Below the pieces are notes generated by a model. It saw only the letters and a list, made by a program, of their open reading frames with translations, did not search any database and was not told the origin of the DNA. 64,000 bases of DNA from Bolinopsis microptera (taxonomy: Eukaryota > Ctenophora > Tentaculata > Lobata > Bolinopsidae). The stretch is from assembly GCF_026151205.1 (NCBI RefSeq), contig NC_087084.1, positions 5,821,538 through 5,885,537 on the forward strand, written 5' to 3'. Made by a program: the position numbers and the translations under genes. The first letter of the stretch is position 1, and each line of letters opens with the position of its first letter. Shown here in pieces: positions 20,308 to 31,100 of this stretch.

Positions 20308-23300
20308 TAGGAGCTTTGACTGATCTTTCGGCGTATAAGAAATCCAACAACAAGTACGTTAAGCTTATTAAAAAGTCTAAAAATAGTAGCTGGCAAGATC
20401 ACTGTTCCAACACATCGTCCTCACGCTCCAAATTTGCTAACCTCATCAAACATCTTAAACGTGGTAAAACCACCCTTGCATCCCTTAAAAAAGGTGATGG
20501 TACCTTTACACAAACTGCCTTAGAAACACTAACTGAAATCACAAAAAAAGATTCCATGACAAGTAACCCCCGCACTCACGTCCTCCTCAGAAATAGCCTA
20601 CTGTTCTTCTCTATCTCCCACATCCGATCAGCCTTCTCCTTCTGAACTTGCTTCATTAATCTGCACTAAGAAAAGGATCGACAAAGCCTTCTCCTACTTG
20701 ACCAACAAGAAAGCACCAGGTCCAGATAATATCTCTAATAATTTAATTATCCTCTCCTGGCCTCAGCTTAAAACTTATTTTTATGACCTCTTTAAGGATA
20801 GCCTGCGCTTAGGTACTATCCCCTACCTGTGGCACACCTCAACTGGTATTTTTCTGCCTAAACCGGGGAAATAACAACATTTCCTCGCCCAAAATTTACG
20901 TTCTATTAGTCTCTGCTCTAGTCTTCTTAAACTTTTAGAGAAAACTGTGTTATTGTACTTAAACGAAGAACTCAACATCGATCAGTCTCTGAGTAATGAT
21001 CAGCTGGGTTTTAGAAAAGGTAGATCCACGGATGAAGCACTTCATAAAGTTGTCTCGTTCATTGAAGATGCTCTATCCAAAGGTCATTTTGCCCTTACAT
21101 GCTTCGTTGATATCAAGGCTGCCTTTGACTCCATTTCATTCAAGAGTATAATTGCTGCACTGGAAAGATCAGGCATAGATAACCATCTTATCAAATAGAT
21201 TATCAACCTCCTTGGGAATCGTAAGGTTCTTTTTTCTCTAAAGGGTGTTTCTCTCATCAAATACATGCTAAAAGGAACCCCTCAAGGAGGAGTACTTTCG
21301 CCCCTTCTCTGGAATCTCGTCATCAACTCCCTCCTCGTGTCCCTCAATACTTCGCTCCACAAGCCTGACTTCACGCAGGGTTTTGCAGATGACCTTGTTA
21401 CTGCAGTCACTGGTGAAAATCTTCACGCACTTATTAGTCAGATGCAACTCATAGTCAACACCATCAAGGACTGGTGTAAAGCTAATGACTTGGAGTTGTC
21501 CCCGCATAAGACTTCTTTAGTACTCTTCACCTGGAAAAGGAAATTTGTAATTGATACCCCTATACTGATAGATGACCATCCTATCAACTACTCCACTGAC
21601 GTTCGCTACTTAGGACTGATACTGGATCAAAAACTCAACTGGAAAAAACATGTAGAACACGTCATACATAAAGCAACCTGGACCCTACTTGCAACTAGAA
21701 GAACTATTGGGAAAAACTGGGGTTATTCTAAAAATACCGCACAGTGGATCTACAAGTCAGTTGTACTACCTGCAGTGACATACGGATGTCATGTTTGGGG
21801 CCTTAACCCTAAATCTCATATCATTGCTAAACTGTCTAAAGTGCAGTCCCTGGCCTGCCGCACAATCGTCCACTGCCCGAAATATACTTCCAGAAGAAGC
21901 ATGGAAGTTACCACAGGTATTCTGCCACTCCATAGCGAGATCAACAAGTCTGCTAGCTCGACCCTTTTCCGCCTGCATGGTCACAACAGGTTCAACCTAG
22001 TCAATAACACCAGGACGAAATTCCTGCCACACTCAGCCAACTACTCCAACTGTCTTACACCCAGTATGGAACACTGGGACATCACCCGCCCAGAAAGATT
22101 CAAGACTCCAATGTTCATAACCAATCTGGCAAACGAAGAACTAATGAACGCACTCATCTCCTCACACAAGTCGGTAACTGATCAATACCACTTCTGCTGC
22201 TTTACTGATGGATCCCGCCTTAACAACAAAACAGGATCAGCACTCGTGGTGTACTCCATGTATAACAATGACCCCTTAGCAACATTTAAATGGAGACTGG
22301 ACGACCGCAACACTGTGTATCAAGCAGAAATGATGGCCATAAGGGAAGCATGCATATTTCTTCGCTCCCTGTCATGTCTCAACGCATCGATAGCTATTTT
22401 TACCGACTCACTATCGTCAGTTCATGCCCTCTCTGCTGAAGCATCGTCTAGTCGGCTTTGCATCGACACTAGAAGAGAGTTAGATATTCTCACCGCCGAA
22501 TGCTCCTCTGTTTTCCTTACATGGATAAGAGGACATGCGGGAATACAAGGAAATGAACTGGCTGATACTCTTGCCAAAGAATGGACCACTTGCAGCTTCT
22601 TGAAAGCAGTCCCTCTTCCTACAACCCTTTTCAAGTCTACACTGCGTGATAATAGCTACACCACCAGAGCCACTGACTGGTCAGCCGTAGCTACTTCTAA
22701 TACTCTCCACTCTCTGCTAGCTCACTACTCCTTACCCCAACATGTTTCATTCTTCAAATCTCTTAACAGGCGGAACTCTCGCATTCTCACCGCTTTTCTT
22801 GATAATCGAGCACCACTTCGAGCCTTCTTGCAAAAGCTTGATAACACAATTAATCCCACGTGCTCATACTGCCTCTCTGGACGGCAGGACAACTCACACA
22901 TACTAGTTTATTGCCCAGCACTTAAGTTTCAGCGTCTACGCCACCTTGGCTTCTCGCCACGCCTAGCAGATGTTAACCGCATCCCCCCTCACGCTCTACT
23001 CAAGTTCCTCCTTAGCACTCCTCTCTTATCTCTATCAGGACCTTGTTGAATGACAATGGCTACGACAACACACTATTTATCATTACTATGCTCTTTTCTA
23101 TTTAATTATGTACGATATATCGTCATCTAAGCATTATATTTCGACCTGTTATATATACATTTTGTTTGTTATATTCATATATTATATTCACTACCTTTGT
23201 TTTTTACAACATCCACTTTTTCCTTTCGATACCATCAGTTCGTCTTCTAAAATAAAATTCCTCTAGTAAGTGGGGACAATATTATCGATTATCCTTCTTC

Positions 23301-23395
23301 CACCTACTTCAATAACAGGCGATATGTACCATGGAAACTGGATCTCAGCAACACACAGAAGATACTACCTGTCATCATTATAGAGTCTAATGAAC
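20308..23395 (+). mobile_element. I/R1-type LINE, left-arm copy (5' truncated)
   Basis: This is a plus-strand ORF2 with reverse transcriptase and RNase H, then a 3' UTR ending at GAGTCTAATGAAC. Reverse transcriptase motifs are NKKAPGPDNI, NDQLGFRKGRSTDEAL, CFVDIKAAFDS, GTPQGGVLSPLLW and GFADDL. RNase H shows FTDGSRLNNKTG, YQAEMMAIREAC, FTDSLSSVHAL and WIRGHAGIQGNELADTLA. The end has CSYC...HILVYC. The frame is broken at about 20873, at a TAG (21196-21198), and between the linker and the reverse transcriptase near 20640. The same breaks occur in the right-arm copy, so the LINE was dead before the duplication. Over the last 594 codons the two copies differ at six residues. Confidence 0.88.
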
Positions 23396-24867
23396 AGTAG
23401 CAATCATTTTATCTTCATCAGTAGCAATCATTTTATCTCATCAGTAGCAATCATTTTATCTAGCTCATCAGTAGCAATCATTTTATCTAGCTTATGCAAC
23501 GGTTTAAATCGTCTCTTATCAGCTGTTTTATCAACTTTAACACAGCACCGTGCTGTACAGCCCGTTTGTTGTACAATTGACAATGGAATTCAACGTAGCA
23601 GATCTACACACACAAGAGGAAGCTTTGCATTCATCAGTGGAAAAAGTTTTAAAAGCTGTCAATACTGCAAATACTGCGAAGAACGCTGTCAATATTGAAA
23701 AATTTGAGGAACTGAATCATGCAGCACTCATGAAATGTAACAAGGACACGATGGCAAAACTCATTGAGAACTTAACCAAATCACTGATCAGTAACATTGT
23801 TTTATGCAAATCTGCAGCCGGTACCATCGATTATGTTAAGTCAGAACTGATAAAAGTGCAGAGAGAGCAGCTAAAATCTGTGCAGGAGACTGTTCAAACT
23901 GAGATTAAAACGGAGATGAAGACATGGAGCGAAATTGCCAGGAAAAACTGCGACAATAAAGCTCCAACTTTGAAGACAGTGAAGAAAGCAGTACAGTCTG
24001 CTGTTCAAGACGACGCTCGGAGCAGGAACTTCATCGTCCACGGAGTTCCGGAGGACTACTCCACGTGCCCCGCTGATTTAGCAGATGAAGTACTGGACAA
24101 GATTTTGCAACACAATAACCACTCTGATGTTGTAGCTGCTAATCGTATCGGTGTGAAGAAACGGGAGGATGGTAGGCCGAGGCCAATCAAAGTGACTATG
24201 AATAGTAACGAATCAGTGAAAGAGGCTCTCTCGAGAGCAAATCATTTGAAAAAGTCCCTCTGTACAACCTACCACAGCTGGTTCGTTGCTCCAGATAGAA
24301 ACCGAGAGGAACAAGCAACACATAAAAAACTCGTAGCTCAATTAAAGGAGAAAATATCTGCTGAACCGTCGAAGTATCACTATATTAACGACGGAAAAGT
24401 TTTGAGTGTAGTGAATGCATATAAGAGATAATTAACTCAGATTAATCTGTTATCTTCTTTGTTGATTTGTGTGCAATTGGGCTGAGTTTAAGAGTTTAGA
24501 ATAAAGTGCGTGATTTCGCTGAATTTCAAATTTGGTATAGCAACTCGAAGTGCAGACTTTTTGAGACCTGATGAAGTATGGCCAACGGGATTGTTACTCA
24601 TATAATTTCCCGTGATGATTTTTGGACCATACATTGCTGAATAGCAATCGTGAAGGAAGTCTCACCAGTAGGTTTTATTTAACTAGGCTAAGTTTTCATA
24701 CGCATATTCTATAGACTATACATTTACTTACTATGATTTATTAAAGGTTAATTTCTGCCCGATGGGAGTGAGATATTGTTTGGTGTGTGAATTTTTTGAT
24801 TTTATAAGTTGACTTGAAATCCCTTAAGGGTACCGGCAAAAAAAAAAGCTGGTTTCACAACAACAAC
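23396..24867 (+). mobile_element. Segment private to the left arm, carrying a LINE-type ORF1
   Basis: Relative to the right arm, 1472 extra bases sit exactly between the LINE 3' end and the next shared segment. The segment opens with four tandem units of AGTAGCAATCATTTTATCT with short spacers (23396-23495), then an ORF1 gene, then a 3' region with an AATAAA-like TAGAATAAAG at about 24496 and an A-run (24838-24848). It may be a 5' LINE piece inserted after duplication, or sequence the right arm lost. No clean target duplication was seen. Confidence 0.6.
23583..24431 (+). CDS. LINE ORF1-like RNA-binding protein (coiled coil + RRM-like)
   Basis: 282 residues from the ATG at 23583 (MEFNVADL). 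Residues about 1-115 form a helical coiled-coil region (KSVQETVQTEIKTEMK). Residues about 140-225 match the RRM-like core of LINE ORF1 proteins: RNFIVHGVPED, then NRIGVKKREDGRPRPIKVTM. The C-terminal domain contains WFVAPDRNREEQATHKKL and YHYINDGKVLSV, both standard for this family. Such proteins coat LINE RNA and act as nucleic-acid chaperones. The frame is whole, which is unusual beside the broken LINE upstream. It could belong to an intact element of another family whose ORF2 is not here. The upstream non-ATG extension was not used. Confidence 0.75.
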   Translation: MEFNVADLHTQEEALHSSVEKVLKAVNTANTAKNAVNIEKFEELNHAALMKCNKDTMAKLIENLTKSLISNIVLCKSAAGTIDYVKSELIKVQREQLKSVQETVQTEIKTEMKTWSEIARKNCDNKAPTLKTVKKAVQSAVQDDARSRNFIVHGVPEDYSTCPADLADEVLDKILQHNNHSDVVAANRIGVKKREDGRPRPIKVTMNSNESVKEALSRANHLKKSLCTTYHSWFVAPDRNREEQATHKKLVAQLKEKISAEPSKYHYINDGKVLSVVNAYKR

Positions 24868-25599
24868 TACTCACAGGTTAGTCAGGCAGTGGATCACACT
24901 CTGATGACATCTCCTTTTGGAGACTTTCGGACTCTCAGACTACCTATACTAGTTGAGTGTGTTCCATAACCTAGCACACTGCCTAAACGTTCGGTACTCC
25001 TGGACCTATGTGGCAAGTCTGCTCCCTGAACAAAAAAAATGTATTGAATTAAGTTTGTTTCCTCAAGGGAAAAGATCAAATGAAGACCTGGTTTCTACTG
25101 GATAACCCAGAATCCGAGAAACTGCGAACACAGCCAGTATTTTCTCAACAAACCTCCGCTATGCTTGAAAATGGCGTAGTAGTAATGAGTCAACTCTGTG
25201 TTTTTCGGATAACTTTTAAAATGTTCTATATTTACTGTGAGCTTGGATTAGGTTAAAAAACATTAGAATGGGAAAACTACTCAAAAAGGGTTGCTGAATA
25301 AACCCTAAAAGCTTAAATTTTTACAAGTGTCGAAAATCCTAGAAATTTTCAGGTGGGTCAAAGGGGGCTTTATATTACTACTGATGAGGCTCCCTTGATT
25401 CAGCCTCATTTCTTTAGTAGGTCGATCATCTTTGGAGCCCCTTTCGTTGTGGTTTTTCATGTTCTGCTTGTTTGCCACTGTGGATCGTTTGTTGTTGCTT
25501 TGTTCGACCACCTTTACCCAGGAAGTCACTGATTGCTTGGGCTCGTTTTCTCCTAGACGTGCTGTGGCATTACTGGAACTGTTACTGAGTGCACTGGGT

Positions 25600-26001
25600 T
25601 TATCGCCATTGGATTTTCACTTTGAGAGGACTGTTGGGTGCCACAGTTATGTTGGTCGCTGCAGGTTGCTCAGCAGTATTTAGAGCTTGTATAGTGTTGA
25701 TCTCCAGGGCTTCTATTCTCGTCCTGTTAGAAGCGCTTGTGGTATCAATTGCATCGACGATGGGGCGAAGCTCGTGTTTGAGTTCTTGGGTTGAGGCATG
25801 AGATTGGTTGAGTGCAGACTTGGCAATTCCCTTCGTGGCCTTCGTCAAGTTTTCTTGGCCGATCTCGAGGGTCTCAATCCGCTTTTTGTGGGCGGAATTG
25901 GCAGATGTTGAATTGATCAGTTTTTCGAGAATTATATTCTGCTCTTTAAAACTGAAACATGAACTAATGGTATGCCAAGTAAAAATAGAGCTGGTGGTCA
26001 A
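25600..26001 (-). CDS. Short coiled-coil ORF, left-arm copy
   Basis: This is the 133-codon counterpart of the ORF at 41302-41712, three codons shorter. It is predicted helical, with heptad-like repeats and conserved polar surface (RIETLEIGQENLTKATKGI). No domain is recognised. See the right-arm copy for neighbours. Confidence 0.35.
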   Translation of the reverse strand: MTTSSIFTWHTISSCFSFKEQNIILEKLINSTSANSAHKKRIETLEIGQENLTKATKGIAKSALNQSHASTQELKHELRPIVDAIDTTSASNRTRIEALEINTIQALNTAEQPAATNITVAPNSPLKVKIQWR

Positions 26002-26289
26002 TGAAAATCATGATGAAGTATTTGTCTTGATTCACGATGTCAATCCTTCGCATCTCGCCGATCTGCATACGGGCATGTGGTTGCAAGAAGAATTATATGA
26101 TACGCGGCGCGACCCAGTAGTGCATCGCGCTACAAATATTTGCCTGGCAACACTCAGCGCGCGAAAAATCTCTAGTGCAATGCGCTTCCACAGGTCCCAC
26201 CGTGCCCTGATTACCCTGGTAACAGATAATGACAACTCACGTGGTAGTAGCAGCTGCTCTGTGGCGACTGGCGGTGCTTGTTCTGGTTC

Positions 26290-26640
26290 CAGGGAGGGAG
26301 AGAGGTAGAGAAGTAGAGAGGGAGAGAAAGAGAGGGAGAGGAGGAGAGAGGGAGAGGAGGAGAGAGGGAGATGAGGAGAGAGGGAGATAAAGAGAGAGAG
26401 TGATAGAGGGAAAGAGGGAGGTAAGGAGAGTGGGAGAAGGAGAAAGGAAGATAGGGACAGAGTGAGAGAGTTTGACGGATGTTACTCGTCAAAATTTCTT
26501 CGAAGTAGCGCGCGCAGCTTTCTTCTCGAAATGGCCCGATGGCAAGTGCTACTAAGTAGCGCGCCGGGCCAAATTATTAACAATGGTCAAGAGAGAGTGA
26601 GAGAGGGGAGAAGGAGATAAGGAGATGAGGGAGAGAGGGA
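26290..26640. repeat. GAGAGG-rich microsatellite tract
   Basis: The purine-rich simple repeat (GAGAGGGAGAGG and variants) is split by the 119-bp MITE at 26472-26590. The complementary tract is at 40640-40995 in the right arm. The long pyrimidine-strand open frame here is only a translation of the simple repeat. Confidence 0.85.
26472..26590. mobile_element. 119-bp palindromic MITE (TTGAC...GTCAA), copy 1
   Basis: It begins TTGACGGATGTTACTCGTC and ends AACAATGGTCAA, with 8-bp duplications GAGAGAGT on both sides (26464-26471 and 26591-26598). The inside holds inverted GTAGCGCGC / GCGCGCTAC segments. The mirror copy at about 40715-40835 shows that the insertion predates the arm duplication. Confidence 0.85.
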
Positions 26641-27569
26641 TAGAGGGCCTATATTTTGATCGTTTACAATAAAATTATATGTACATGAAACAATGAGCTG
26701 AAACATTGTTTGATAGCGGCCGGTTTTTCGTTCTATAGTCAGTCATTTTGGCCTGTTCTACATCTTAAACTAAAAGCAACATGATTTTCTCGTAAAATTT
26801 CTGAAATCTTGTGCATTCATTTGCTGTGATTGTTGGAAACTGAAGCTTCGTGATAAACGCCCACTTGTGGATATATTACATTGTTGATATATTTACATTT
26901 ATAAAACTTAGTAAATGATCATCTAATTAGTGGCATTACAACTACACTTGAGAAGTTCTAAATTCTAATTTCGATCAACTGTAACCCCTGTTTTATTTGT
27001 TCGTTCAATTTCATTAGAAACATGTTGAAAGTACAAGTGAAACTAAATTAAAAACGGATATCTTGAAGAAACTAAAGTAAAAACTAATATCTGTAAGAAA
27101 AAGCTCACGCTGGTGGATACAATCCACATCACCTCGACCCGAGGGCGGAAAAAAACTCGGGCTTGATGGGCCCTCCGTGCTATACGAAAATATGTCCTCC
27201 TCGGGCTAGTGCCCTCGGGGACATATGAAATATTGCACACGCGTGCAATATTTTGTGCCGCCAGCGAGTCTCCGGTGATATGTATATACATGCATCATAT
27301 ACATTAAAACACAGTCGCGCCACGCATTCATAGCTCACAGGCTATTTATACATCATGCATCTCCGCATGCAATCCTCGCGCGCGCGACTTTTTCGTTGCA
27401 TGGTAACGGAAGAAATGACATCATATACAGACCTGCCTAACGCGATCTCCAAATCAACGTTTTTCTGCCGAAACCTCCATTCGTAACCTTTCACTATTGT
27501 CTTTTTTCAAAAGGGTGAAAAGGAAAAAATTATACCGAGAATATTAAGTTGCATTTTAGTGGTTTCCTG

Positions 27570-28075
27570 GTCGAGTGAGTGTGATGTGAGTGTAAGATAA
27601 AAGATATAAGCATTGGTCTATTATTTATAAAAGTGCTCGTCTGTTAAGTTAGTTGTCTCATCTCTCACTTTTCCTTGCAAAGAGAAATCTTTAGGAGAAA
27701 CCGATCCAAACATTATACCTATAGTTGCATGTGACACTGTATCACTTTCTATATTAATATAGAAGCCGCATGAGAGTGCAGTATAGTGATTATAAATACC
27801 AAGCTCGTTGGACCAGGTGAGCTCCCATGCTTGTGAATGTGAATTTGCGTGTGATGTGAGTGTAAGATAAAAAATATAAGCATTGGTCTCTTACTTATTA
27901 AAGTGCTCGTCTGTTAAGTGTTAAGCTAGTTGTCTCATCTCTCACTTTTCCTTGCAAAGAGAAACCGATCCAAACATTATACTTATAGTTGCATGTGACA
28001 CTGTATCACTTTCTATATTGATATAGAAGCCGCATGAGAGTGCAGTAGTGATTATAAATAATAAGCTTCAAGGCT
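27570..28075. repeat. Two-unit tandem repeat of about 270 bp
   Basis: A unit running from GTGATGTGAGTGTAAGATAA through the ATTAATATAGAAGCCGCATGAG block is repeated once. The second unit lacks a short piece (TCTTTAGGAGAAACC region). The first unit and part of the second lie in the inverted repeat arm. Confidence 0.8.
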
Positions 28076-28189
28076 ATTTATCACTTACCTTTTTTGTTCT
28101 CTGGTCCATTTGACAACACTTTTTGGGCACTCAAATTCGTATTCCTTGGCCAATTTTTAAATTTTTCATGCTGACTTTGAAGGCCATTA

Positions 28190-28470
28190 AAGCATTTGAG
28201 CCAGTCAAAAACTTTTAAGTTGTATATCTTTTACGGTTTTTGTGGGAAGTCGTGTTTAAAAGTTGATGCCGTGGTGTTAGTAAAATGGTTACCCGTATAA
28301 AAGCTCAGATTTATTTTCTGACCAGAAAGCTAGAAATAATCCAAATATCAAAATTATTATACACTCATTTTAATGACAGTTCATGACCTTAAATTGCACG
28401 AGGAAATATATTAAACTCGGATTCAGAGTTCCTTATGCCTTAAACTTCAGGTTTTACCAATGTGCCCAGG
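28190..28470. repeat. Diverged piece of the fold-back element family
   Basis: GTTGATGCCGTGGTGTTAGT and ATTTATTTTCTGACCAGAAAGC blocks match, at perhaps 80%, sequence found at about 50995-51045 and 50205-50350 in the fold-back element, but in a different order. This is an old, rearranged relative. Confidence 0.5.
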
Positions 28471-28599
28471 TTATCTCGTAGTCACATGACTGAAAAAAGA
28501 ACACACCAACAAAAACCCTGCCTCCATTCATAACTGACTAGAAACCCGCTAGTCGAAAGCTTTGTTCGAGAAAATTAAAAAAATCATTTAAGTTTAAAT

Positions 28600-31100
28600 T
28601 TTTTAGTCTTTCCATCCCCATTTAGCTCTAAGCTCTTTTACTGTAAAAAATTTAGGGAAATTTTAGGGGGCCCAAGGGACAAAAAATTTGTAAGTTTTGG
28701 GGGTCTCAAAAGGGAGTTTATAAAAGGTCGATTTTTTGGAATTTTTTTTTTTTTTCATAATTTAAAATTTTGGGGGTTTCTTTAGGGGGTTTAATAAATA
28801 TATCCCGAAAGTTTTTACTTACATTCAAAAACCGGGGTAGGGCCCAATGAGGCGAAAGGAAAAACCAGTTTGGAATACGCCTATCACTTTACCACAGGCC
28901 CCAAACCATAAAATTAACCTCACCCTAAATTTTATTTCTTGGTTTTGGTCCCATAGGACTTTTTTCGAAAACCGGATTTTTCCCCCAAGGGGGTTTCAAA
29001 AATCCCCCCTTCCCCAATTAAACGAAAATTTTTAAAAATGTTCCATAAATTGAATAAAAAATTTTCCCAAATCCCTTAATTTTTGGGGTAAAACCCCCCA
29101 TAAAAATTCTGAAATCTTTTTCCCCATAAAGATAAACATGTTACGCTCAAACTCTAACCCCCCCTAAGGGAGGGGGCTCTTTCTAATTTCTTTTAAATCA
29201 AAGGAGTAGCCCCTTTCTTCCAAACATTAAGGAGATAACCCCATCAATTTTCCCCCCCCCCCCTTAAAGGAAGTTGATTCCAAATTAAAAAACCCCCCAA
29301 AAAACCCCCCCCACATTTAAAAGGGAAAACAAAAAAAATTTCCCCCCAAATAAAATTTTTTTTAAATCTTTTTTTTTAAATTTAATTTTTTATACCCAAA
29401 AAAATCCCCCAAAACCAATTAAATTATAAATCAATTTATTTTTACCCCGTAAAATTTCTGGGAACCCCCCCCCCAAACCCCCCCATTCCCCCCGGGTGTA
29501 ACAAATTTTTCCCCCTTTCAATTTTAAAAAACACCCGTTTTAACCATTACGTTTAAATTCCCCCCCAAACCCAACAAAATTTACCCCCCAAACACTTCCC
29601 GGGTATAAAAAAATTCCCCCAAAAAAAACCCCAAACCCCCCCGTTTACTATCCAAAAATTCAAATTTTACCCCCTAAAAATTCCCCCGGGTTTAACAAAA
29701 ACCCCCCCTCAAAACACCTCCCCCCACGTTAAAAACCCAATTTTTGAAATGCTTTTAACTTTTTTGTCCCCAAAAAAACACCCATTTCCTCACTTTTTTT
29801 AATTTCACCCCCCAAAAAAAAAAAACATTAAAAAATCCCAAATTAAAATTTTACAAATTAATTTTTTTTTTTTTTGGCCCCGTTTTTTCCCCCCCCTTAA
29901 TTTTAATTCCGTTTCAAAAATAAGGGTTACCCCCCAAAAAAAGGGACAATTTAAAAACCTTTATTTAAATTTAAATTCCCCCAATTTGCCCCCCCCACCC
30001 AATCTAAAAAAGGGGGTACCGGTTAATCCCAAAGGGCCCTTTCTCCTTTTAAATTCCTTTTTTGGCCCCCAAAAATGGGCCCCTCAATTTTTAATCCCCA
30101 TAAAAAAGGGGGGGAAATTCAACCCCATTTCTGAAAATAAATGTTCCCCCCCCCAACTTTTCCTTTATACGGGAGCGAAAATAAAACAAAAAAATTTTGA
30201 GCACTTTCCCCCGAGTGAGGCTCGAAGCGTTTTAAAATATTTTTGCCCCAGATAAAACAAGAATTATGGGAAAAACAATAACCAAACAAAAATTTATAAA
30301 ATTGAACAAATTTTGAGAGTGGAAAGAGGGAAGGGGGGTGAGGGGGAGGGGGAAAGGAGGGGGTTTTTAAAGGAGGGGGAGGGAAGGGGGGCTGAGGGGA
30401 AGTAAGATTTGGAGGAGGAGCCCTGGAAAAAAATGAGGAAAATGAAAAAAGGGAGGAGGAGGAGGGGGGAAAGAAGGGACCTCAATTTTGGAAAAGGGGG
30501 GGAAAGGACTTGGGGGAGAATAAAGGAGGGAGGGGAAAGAAAAAATTGGGAGAAGGGAAAGAGGAAGATAAAGGGGAGGAGGGCCCCCTGATAAAGGAGG
30601 GGGGAAAAAACGACCCGGAAGGAGGGAAAAATAGAAAGAAGGAGGAGGGGGAAAACCCTAAAAGGAAAGAAAGGGGGGGAAAACAAAAAATGGGAGGAAA
30701 ATAAAGGACGAGGAGGAGTGGGAGGGAAGGCCCCGGGAAGGAGAGGAGGCCCTTAGGAGGGAAGGGAGATGAGGAGGGGGAGGAGGTTTGAGGGGGGCCG
30801 GAGGGGGAAAGAGGGCCCCCCCCCCCCTGAGGGGGGACCCCCAAAAGGCCCCCACCCGGGAGGCCCCCCAGGAGGGGAGGAGGAGGAGGACTGAGGAAAA
30901 AATGAGAAGAAGGGGGGCCCTAAATAGGAGGGGGCCCGGAGGGGGCCCCCTTGGGGGGGGGGCCCCCCCCCTAAAGGAGGAGGAGGACGGGAGGGGGGAG
31001 GACAAAGGAAAAGGGGGGGGAATGAGGAAAATTAGGGGGAAAAAGAAGCCCCGGGGAGGAGGCCCCGGGGGAAAAATCGCCCATGAGGAGGAGGAGGAGG
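28600..31100. other. Homopolymer-inflated stretch, probably unreliable sequence
   Basis: Runs of three to ten identical bases replace normal texture (for example long A, C, G and T runs throughout 28740-30200). From about 30300 the neighbouring GA-rich minisatellite appears in a smeared form with G and A runs. No repeat elsewhere in the window has this texture. It looks like an unpolished or low-coverage consensus. Open frames here (for example 29986-30255 and 30294-31135) should not be trusted, and no feature is called. Confidence 0.7.

Larger units (their letters stand above)
24868..27917 (+). repeat. Large inverted repeat, left arm, inner segment
   Basis: This segment pairs with 39386-42445 in inverse orientation. 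Several translated stretches are identical between the arms; a 9-base difference occurs at about 25690, where the right arm has GAGGACTTA-type extra sequence. It contains a coiled-coil ORF on the minus strand (25600-26001), a GA-rich tract (26290-26640) and a small MITE (26472-26590). Its inner limit at TTAA (27914-27917) is where the right arm meets a transposon. Confidence 0.88.

Noticed and set aside
23396-23500. CRISPR-like short repeats
   Set aside because: Units of 19 bp with 2-6 base spacers are a simple tandem repeat in an animal genome.
26211-26492. 93-codon frame, identical in both arms (also 40811-41092)
   Set aside because: It translates the GAGAGG microsatellite; identity between arms reflects recent duplication, not selection.
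27043-27291. 82-codon frame in both arms (also 40012-40260)
   Set aside because: No domain or splice context; identity is expected from the arm duplication.
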